From Thinopyrum elongatum (Eukaryota; Streptophyta; Magnoliopsida; Poales; Poaceae), in NCBI GenBank assembly GCA_011799875.1, contig CM022300.1, positions 170,951,837 through 171,015,836 of the forward strand: 64,000 nucleotides of DNA, in the 5' to 3' direction. The translations under genes and the position numbers were made by a program. Positions 56,626 through 64,000 of this stretch are shown here, piece after piece. The notes under the pieces are model-generated. The model searched no databases, was not told where the DNA came from, and saw nothing but the letters and a program-made list of their open reading frames with translations. Numbering within the stretch: position 1 is the stretch's first letter; each line of letters begins with the position of its first letter.

Positions 56626-58278
56626 TGATACGTCTCCAATGTATCTATAATTTTTTATTGTTCCATGCTGTTATATTATAATTTTTGGATGTTTTACAAT
56701 CATTTTATAGCAACTTTATATCATTTTTTGTGACTGACCTATTGACATAGTGCCCAATGCCAGTTGCTGTATTTTGCTTGTTTTTTACTTCGCAGGAAAT
56801 CAATAGCAAACGGAGTCCAAATGCAGCGAAACTTTTTGGTGATTTTTTCTGGTCCAGAAGACACAAGTTGGGCCAAGAAAATACCTGAGGGGGGCTCCGA
56901 GGGGAGCACAACCCACCAGGGCGCGCCTAGGGGCCCAGGCACGCCCAGGTGGGTTGTGCCCACCTCGGCCACCTCCCGCACCACCTCTTTGCTTTATAAA
57001 TACCCCAATATTCCAGAACCCCTAGGGGAGTCAATGAAAATCAGTTCCAGCCATCGCAAGTTCCAGAAAACACATATCCAATCTAGACACCATCACGGAG
57101 GGGTTGATCATCCTCATTGGTGCCTCTCCAATGATGCGTGAGTAGTTCATTGTAGACCTACGGGTCTGTAGTTAGTAGCTAGATGGCTTCCTCTCTCTCT
57201 TTTGATTCTCAATACAATGGTCTCTTGGAGATCTATTTGATGTAACTCTTTTTTTGCGGTGTGTTTGTTGGGATCCGATGAACTTTGAGTTTATGATCAG
57301 ATCTATGTTTTTATCCATGAAAGTTATTTGAGTCTTTTGATCTCTTATATGCATGATTACTTGTATCCTCATATTTCTTCTTCGAATCTTTGGTTTAGTT
57401 AGGCCAACTAGATCGATTTTTCTTGCCATGGGAAGAGGTGCTTTGTGATGGGTTCGATCTTACGGTGCTTGATCCCAGTGACAGAAGGGGAACCGACACG
57501 TATGTATCATTGCTATTAAGGATAACAAGATGGGGTCTATTTCTACATAAATAGATCTTCTTTACATCATGTCATCGTTCTTATTGCATTACTCCATTTC
57601 TCCAGGAACTTAATACACTAGATGCATGCTGGATAGCGGTCGATGTTTGGAGTAATAGTAGTAGATGTAGGCAGGAGTCGGTGTACTAATCTTGGATGTG
57701 ATTCCTATATAATGATCATTGCCTGGATATCATCATAATTATTTGAAGTTATATCAATTGCCTAACAGTAATTTGTTTACCCACCATATGCTATTTTTCT
57801 CGAGAGAAGCCACTAGTGAAATCTACGGCCCCCGGGTCTATTTTCTCATCATATATTTTCAGATCTATATTGCTATTTGCCTTTTTATTTATTTGCCACT
57901 TTTATTTTCAGATCTATATTTCTATAAACCCAAAAATATTTTCTTCACTTTATTTTATTCATGATCTATTTATCCAATCTACTACAATTTATCTCACGTC
58001 CGTTTGCCAATTTCTGGCGCCGTTACCCGAAAGGGATTGACAACCCCTTTAACACGTCGGGTTACAAGTATTTGTTCTTTGTGTGCAGGTGTTGTTTACG
58101 TAGTGTTGCTTGGTTCTCCTACTGGTTCGATAACTTTGGTCTCCTACTGGTTCGATAACTTTGGTCTCCTACTGGTTCGATAACTTTGGTCTCATCACTG
58201 AGGGAAATACCTACCGTTGCTGTGCAGCATCATCCCTTCCTCTTTTGGGAAATACCGATGTAGTTCAAGCCAACATCA
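56626..58278 (+). repeat. 5' LTR of the Athila-type element
   Basis: 1653 bp. It is 51 bp longer than the 3' LTR because a 25-bp unit (TCTCCTACTGGTTCGATAAC plus TTTGG) is present three times at about 58118-58190 against once in the 3' LTR. A TATA-like CTTTATAAATACC lies at about 56990-57003. Confidence 0.92.
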
Positions 58279-58289
58279 AAAGGAATTTC

Positions 58290-58307
58290 TGGCGCCGTTG
58301 CCGGGGA
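58290..58307 (+). other. primer binding site, tRNA-Asp
   Basis: TGGCGCCGTTGCCGGGGA, 11 bases after the LTR, is fully complementary to the 3' end of plant tRNA-Asp(GUC). Confidence 0.9.
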
Positions 58308-58553
58308 GGCATCATCAACATCTACCAGGTTCCTAATCACAAATATCATCTCCTTGCAATTTATATTATTTGCCATTTGCCTCTCATTTTCATCTCCACG
58401 ACTTCACAAATTTATGTTTTATTCGCCCTCTTTCTCATTCGCCATTTTCTCGTCAGATCTATCATTTTGGTTGCAATCTTGTTTTCTACCTTTGCTTGTG
58501 TTACCATGCGTCTTCTATTTGCTTGCATCTTCGCTTGCTAAAAATCTATTGAT

Positions 58554-59267
58554 ATGGATCCTCATCCACTTGCTAATCTTTTCAAAAGATCTGATTATGG
58601 TGAACCAATTGCTAGTGAGTTGAGGGCACTTGATTATCTTTATGAAGTTTTGCTTGAGATTTGTGAATCTGAAAAGTGTGTTGAAGAAATTTATTAAGTG
58701 ATTCATGATAGCTCCTTAAATGAAAAGCATGATTGCAATGATTTTACTATAAATTCTATTAATGTCAATTGTGCTAAAAATATGCAAAACCCCAAGCTTG
58801 GGGATGCTAATTTTGCTAGGTCCATTACTTATTGCAATGATCATGATTGGGGTGATTCTTCTTGTGATCTTGAAAATTTATTTAAGCCTCGTGATGAATA
58901 TGTTTGTGATATTATTGAAAGTGTGTTTGGAAGAGTGTCAACTCTAGGTAATAATGATCCCACTACTTTGGAGAATGATCAATCTTATGAATTTTTTGAT
59001 AAATGTGGGCTTGGAGAGGTCATGACTTTATTTGATGATCCCACTATTTTGGAAGAGTGTCAACTTTGCATGCATGTGGATCATAAAAAGAAAACTTTAT
59101 TTGATCGCTATATTGTTGAATTTGATTATGATCCTACATGTAATTATTATGAGAGAGGAAAATATGGTAGTAGTAATTTTCATGCTACTAATTTACCTCT
59201 CGTTATGTTGAGATTGCTATTTTTTTCTTTCTTCTTCCTTGCATATGCTAGATATTTCTTGTCTTGA
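58554..59267 (+). pseudogene. ORF of the non-autonomous element, function unknown
   Basis: Starts MDPHPLANLFKRSDYGEPIA at 58554. An in-frame TAA at 58695-58697 cuts it after 47 codons, but the frame stays open for 189 more codons (IHDSSLNEKHDCND...DDPTILEECQLCMHVD...). It is acidic and rich in Cys, Asp and His, and ends in a hydrophobic stretch (LRLLFFSFFFLAYARYF) that could be one membrane segment or read-through. No gag, protease or RT motif. Similar ORFs occur in wheat elements of this kind, as I recall, but I know no assigned role. Confidence 0.6.
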
Positions 59268-61866
59268 TAATTTGTTTGCTTATAAAATCCCTATGCATTT
59301 GAAGTATGTTATACTTAAATGTGTTTCTCACATGTATTTTGATGCTCTTTTGTGTTTCAATTCTTGTCTTTCATGCGAGCATCATTAAAATTATTATGCC
59401 TAGCTAGTGGCGTAAAACGATAGCGCTTGTTGGGAGGCAACCCAATGAATAAACTTTATTTTTATCTTTTTATTTCTGTTCTTGAGTGTGTGCATAATTA
59501 TGCTACTGTTATGATTGTGTTTTTTATGTTTTAATTAGTGTTAGTGCCAAGCAAAGCCTTTGGGATCATGTTGGGTGATAGTTGATTTGATCTTGTTGGA
59601 AAACAGAAACTTTTTGCGTCCAGTAAAATAATTTTAAAAATTCACAGAAGAGACGAAAAATTCTTCATGTTTTACACATGATTTATATACAAATTTCTTA
59701 CGTTTTCCTAATTTTTCAGAATTGTTGGAGTTACATAAGTATGAGAACAATTTGTATCTTTTCAGACTGTTCTGTTTTTGACAGATTCTGTTTTCTTTGC
59801 ATTGTGTGCTTATTTTGGTGAATCTATGGTCTGTATTGGAGGTTATAAGCCATGGTAAAGTTAGAATACAGTAGATATAATTCAAGAACAAAATTTGAAT
59901 ATGTTTTCTATAGTACTTAAAGTAAAGATTGGTTTTCTTATACTAACGGATCTCACGAAGGTTTTGTTGAGTTTTGTGTGATTGAAGTCTTCAAGTTTTG
60001 GGTGAGATTACGATAGATGAAGGAATAAGGAGTAAGAAGAGCCTAAGCTTGGGGATGCCCCATGGCACCCCAAGCCATTATCCAAAGAGAAGCAAGCAAC
60101 TAAGCTTGGGGATGCCCGAGTGGCATCCCCTCTTTCTTCTAACGTCCATCGGTATTTTACTCGGAGCAATATTTTTATTCGTCACATATCATGAGTTTTG
60201 CTTGGAGCGTCTTGTATGATATGAGTCTTTGCTTGTTTTTCTTTTTATTTTAAGTCATGAATCCTTGCTGGAGACACCTATTTGAGGGATCCAAAATTAT
60301 GCTATGACTTGTTAGAATTGCTCTCTATGCTTCACTTAAATCTTTATGAGCTATGGAATTGCTCTAGTGCTTCACTTATATCTTTTTTTAGCACGGTGTG
60401 CTTTAGTATTTTTGAAGAAATGCTCTCATACTTCACTTAGATTTATTTGAGAGTTAATAATTTTTTTAAGAAACTCTCTCATGCTTCACTTAAATTATTT
60501 TGAGAGAAGAAAAAAAATTATGCTCATGTTCTTCACTTAGATTTGTTTGAGCTATCAAAAGCAACATATAAAATTAGTCACAAAGTGATAGATATCCAAG
60601 AGGGATATAATAAAAACTTTCATGAAGATCATTGGACAAAATAAACTTGATTCCTTGTAATAGTTTTGCGATATGATGATATAATATGTGAGTCATGTTA
60701 ATGAGTAATTATGGCTTAGTAAGAATATTGATGTTAAGGTTTGTGATTCCCTATGCAAGCACGAAAGTCAATAGTTATGCAATGAAATTACATCCTACTT
60801 GTGGTACATTATTTGGTGTTAGTTACGCTTAATGCTCGCTTATGAGATTTTTCGTTTCTTGGTTGGATGCTTCTCAATCTTTTGCTAGCCTTCATTTGCA
60901 CTAAGTATGATCACTACTTGTGCATCCAAAATCCTTAAACCAGTTTTGCCACATGAGTCCACTATACCTACATATATGCGGTATTTTCGTGCCGTTCTAA
61001 GCAAATTTGTATGTGCCATCTCTAATTTCAAAATAAATTTCTCTTTTGTGTGCTCGTACCACTCATGAAACGGTAGGGGGTGGCTGATATATTTCCATGC
61101 TAGATGTGTTATTCTCAAGATGAGTGTTTATTCACTTGACATTTCACGAGAGTATGGCAAAGGTATTAGGGATGCCCAGTCCCGAAATAAAAAAATGAAT
61201 TTACTTTATGCTGCCAAATAATAAATTCCTTGGAAAGTGTTGGTATGGACGGCACCCGTGGATTCGGCTAGCCCTGGAATGGAAAAGTATGGTGGAAAAA
61301 GGAATAAACTTTATTTTTTGTTTGGGAACCGCCTATGATATATCTAGCATGGAAAGTATTGGAAACTACTCGATCGTTTTCGTTGACAGAAAAAGCATGC
61401 CACTCAAAATGTTTTATCTCTACTTTTTTCGCTTTGAGCTCTGGCACCTCTAAAAATCCCTACCCCCTCTGCGAAGGGCCTTTCTTTTACTTTATGTAAT
61501 TTTTATTTTGAGTCTCCATCTTCTCTTATAAAGCACAAATTAAGGGGCACTATGATCGTACTTGAGCATTGGGTGTAGCTAATATGTGAGTGTGTTTCAT
61601 GAATGGATCAATGATTGAGCATAATGGGCTAGGGATAACTTGCTTTAGTGTTGATATTTTGAAAGACATGGTTGCTTGTTGATATGCTTGAGTATTGAAA
61701 TCTTCATGTCAAAACTAGACTATTGCTTTGAATCATATAAAAGTACATTTGTCCATGCTACAAAGAAAAGAATATGTGATGAACATGTTAGGCAGCATTC
61801 CACATCAAAAATTCTGTTTTTATCATTTACCTACTCGAGGACGAGCAGGAATTAAGATTGGGATGC
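59268..61866 (+). other. non-coding interior of the Athila-type element
   Basis: Contains a TTGGG/CCCAA hairpin (59430-59445), two GC hairpins (60047-60075 and 60108-60130), and several TCATGCTTCACTTAAAT-type repeats at about 60330-60560. No coding frame longer than about 90 codons. It ends ATTAAGATTGGGATGC at the LTR, a weak polypurine tract. Confidence 0.65.
60047..60130. repeat. two strong hairpins carrying AAGCTTGGGGATGC
   Basis: First: GCTTGGGG, A bulge, TGCC, loop CCAT, GGCA, CCCCAAGC (60047-60075). Second: GGGGATGCC, loop CGAGT, GGCATCCCC (60108-60130), a perfect 9-bp stem. The leading AAGCTTGGGGATGC also occurs at 58794-58807 and, degenerate, at the 3' LTR border. Confidence 0.85.
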
Positions 61867-63468
61867 TGATACATCTCCAAAATATCTATAATTTTTTATT
61901 GTTCCATGCTGTTATATTATCATTCTTGGATGTTTTACAATCATTTTATAGCAACTTTATATCATTTTTTGGGACTAACCTATTGACATAGTGTCCAGTG
62001 CTAATTGCTGTTTTTTGCTAGTTTTTTACTTCGCAGGAAATCAATACCAAACGGAGTCCAAATGTAGCGAAACTTTTTTGGTGATTTTTTCTCGACCAAA
62101 AGACACAAGTTGGGCCAAGAAAGTACCTGAGGGGGCTCCGAGGGGAGCACAAACCACCAGGACGCGCCAGGGGGCCCAGGCGCTCCTAGGTGGGTTGTGC
62201 CCACCTCGGCCACCTCCCGCACCGCCTCTTTGCTCTATAAATACCCCAATATTCCAGAAACCCTAGGGGAGTCGATGAAATTCAATTTCAGCCACCGCAA
62301 GTTCCAGAAACCACAGATCCAATCTAGACACCATCACTGAGGGGTTCATCATCCTTATTGGTGCCTCTTCAATGATGCGTGAGTAGTTCATTGTAGACCT
62401 ACGGGTCCGTATTTAGTAGCTAGATGGCTTCCTCTCTCTCTTTTGATTCTCAATACAATGGTCTCTTGGAGATCTATTTGATGTAACTCTTTTTTGTGGT
62501 GTGTTTGTTGGGATCCGATGAACTTTGAGTTTATGATCAGATCTATGTTTTTATCCATGAAAGTTATTTGAGTCTTTTGATCTCTTATATGCATGATTAC
62601 TTATAGCCTCGTATTTCTTCTTTGAATCTTTGGTTTTGTTAGACCAACTAGATCTATTTTTCTTGGCATGGGAAGAGGTGCTTTGTGATGGGTTCGATCT
62701 TATGGTGCTTGATCCCAGCGATAGAAGGGGAACCGACACGTATGTATCGTTGCTATTAAGGATAACAAGATGGGTTCTATTTCTACGTAAATAGATCTTG
62801 TCTACATCATGTTATCATTCTTATTGCATTACTCCGTTTCTCCACGAACTTAATACACTAGATGCATGCTGGATAGCGATCGATCTGTGGAGTAAAAGTA
62901 GTAGATGAAGGCAGGAGTCGGTCTACTAATCTTGGACGTGATGCCTATATAATGATCATTGCCTGGATATCATCATAATTATTTTAAGTTCTATCAATTA
63001 CCCAATAGTAATTTGTTTACCCACCGTATGCTATTTTTCTCGAGAGAAGCCAGTAGTGAAATCTACCGCCCCCGGGTCTATTTTCTCATCATATATTTTC
63101 AGATCTATATTGCTATTTGCCTTTTTATTTATTTGCCACTTTTATTTTCAGATCTATATTTCTAAAAACCCAAAATATTTTGCTTCACTTTATTTTATTC
63201 GCGATCTATTTATCCAATCTACTACAATTTATCTCACGTCCGTTTGCCAATTTCTGGCGCCGTTACCCGAAAGGGATTGACAACCCCTTTAACACGTCGG
63301 GTTGCAAGTATTTGTTCTTTGTGTGCAGGTGTTGTTTACGTAGTGTCGCTTGGTTCTCCTAATGGTTTGATTACTTTGGTCACATCACTGAGGGAAATAC
63401 CTACCGTTGCTGTGCTGCATCATCCCTTCCTCTTTCGGGAAATATCGACGTAGTTCAAGCCAACATCA
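61867..63468 (+). repeat. 3' LTR of the Athila-type element
   Basis: 1602 bp, collinear with the 5' LTR and lacking the 25-bp triplication. Confidence 0.92.
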
Positions 63469-63473
63469 AACCC

Positions 63474-63700
63474 CCACCGGGAATGGTTCATCCAACCCCC
63501 AACAACGGCCACTGTTCATCAAGAGGCAGGTTTGATCAGCTTCAGTTAGCAGCAGTAGCGAAGGAATCGCTCGGGTTTAGTTAACAGCCAAGGGATCGAT
63601 CGCTCGGGTTCAGTAACGTAGCTAGTGCAATCGCTCGGGTTTAGTAAGCGAACGCCTCGCTCGGGTTCAGTTAGAGTCCAGCGCCTCGCACACATGCACA
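63474..63700 (+). repeat. GTTCATC and CGCTCGGGTT repeats of the CACTA end
   Basis: The GTTCATC zone resumes, then four or five copies of TCGCTCGGGTT(T/C)AGT, each 20-35 bp apart, up to about 63673. Confidence 0.7.
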
Positions 63701-64000
63701 TACGTGTACGAGAGAAACACGCAAACCTCCATGCATCCCTCGGCCCCGACAAGCCATCGTAACCGGGAACTCCTCAAAATTTTCCTCGCCCTCGCTTCTA
63801 CCATGATTTTTTCCGTCATGGATGAACCAAAGAATGTCATGCAGGTGCGTCCCCGACCCGCCCAGGACGAAAAGTCCATTTTCTGTCATGATTTTTTGTC
63901 ATAGAAGTAGGAGCCCACCACATCTATGATGATACATGGTTTTGTCATAATTATCGTCATAGAAGTTTCATAAGCATGACATAATTTTTTTTCATTCGGC
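63701..64000 (-). repeat. CACTA subterminal region (right end, cut by the window)
   Basis: Dense TCCGTCATGGATG, TGTCATGCAGG, CTGTCATGATT, TTGTCATAGAAGT and ATCGTCATAGAAGT motifs, inverted relative to those at 16428-16680. The terminal repeat itself should lie just beyond 64000. A 70-residue frame here is incidental. Confidence 0.6.

Larger units (their letters stand above)
56626..63468 (+). mobile_element. non-autonomous Athila-type LTR retrotransposon, 6843 bp
   Basis: LTRs 56626-58278 and 61867-63468, both TGATAC...ACATCA. The exact 5-bp TSD AACCC is at 56621-56625 and 63469-63473. The primer site matches tRNA-Asp, as is usual for Athila elements. The 3588-bp interior has no RT, RNase H, protease or integrase, only one short broken ORF, so it depends on partners. 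LTR style matches the abundant Triticeae Sabrina/WHAM group (name from memory). It inserted into the GTTCATC zone of the CACTA element. Confidence 0.92.
16428..64000 (-). mobile_element. very large CACTA-type DNA transposon, right end outside the window
   Basis: The left end starts CACCACAAAAAAAACC at 16428, a one-base variant of CACTACAAAA. Its subterminal DNA contains ACTTCCATGACGATAA (16598-16613). The right edge carries the inverted counterpart TTATCGTCATAGAAGT (63951-63966) and several other GTCAT.GAAGT motifs. Between them lie GGCCCATT-rich DNA, a TNPA-like broken gene on the minus strand, the exon-unit array, the arm and GTTCATC repeats. The 3 bp before the left end are TTG, the expected TSD to look for on the right. 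Subtracting the nested retroelements leaves more than 25 kb. Treating both ends as one element is inference from the shared subterminal motif and orientation, supported by my memory of wheat CACTA ends. Confidence 0.6.

Noticed and set aside
56126..56681. Plus-strand ORFs of 145 and 158 codons over the GTTCATC zone
   Set aside because: The peptide merely repeats the translated GTTCATCC motif (LFIH, CSST) and the second runs into an LTR.

Overview
The window looks like intergenic chromatin from a large grass genome, most probably the Triticeae (wheat, Aegilops or barley). The evidence is layer upon layer of nested transposable elements with exact target-site duplications (TSDs), a TGATACGTCTCC-type LTR, stowaway-like MITEs with CTCCCTCCG ends, and CACTA-type subterminal repeats. 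The species assignment is an inference from repeat style.

Layout. (1) 1-6118: a decayed Ty3/gypsy element of the Tat lineage on the minus strand; only its 5' LTR (5644-6118) is in the window. It sits inside (2) 6119-about 8160, an arm of a CACTA-like element that recurs inverted at about 53500-55890. (3) 8160-16427: a gene-fragment island with a DUF4283-like pseudogene (9024-9891, minus), a DUF295 F-box pseudogene (10720-12801, minus), an intact 3'-5' exonuclease ORF (13933-14730, plus) and a repeat-coding remnant (15880-16427, minus). (4) 16428 to beyond 64000: what I read as one very large CACTA element. One end is at 16428. It holds GGCCCATT-rich DNA, a broken TNPA/ORF1-like gene on the minus strand (31449 to about 36830), an array of diverged promoter-exon-intron units (39240-52310), the arm, a GTTCATC-repeat zone, and the other subterminal region running off the right edge.

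Nested in (4) are: a 13434-bp chromovirus (17131-30564, TSD CATTA); a 6843-bp non-autonomous Athila-type element (56626-63468, TSD AACCC); a 5'-truncated LINE (39812-41494, 14-bp TSD); a second LINE tail (about 43697-44050); and several MITEs.

How parts work together. The chromovirus carries gag, protease, RT, RNase H, integrase and a chromodomain but is broken by one in-frame stop and one extra base. The Athila-type element has LTRs, a tRNA-Asp primer site and a polypurine-like junction but no pol, so it would need proteins in trans. The CACTA element shows no DDE transposase (TNPD) in the window, only a damaged TNPA-like gene. The least explained content is the 39-52 kb array: four diverged copies of a TATA box plus a leader exon, an AG/GTATAACTT donor, and downstream exon-like blocks that repeatedly encode a FSGTAQ peptide.
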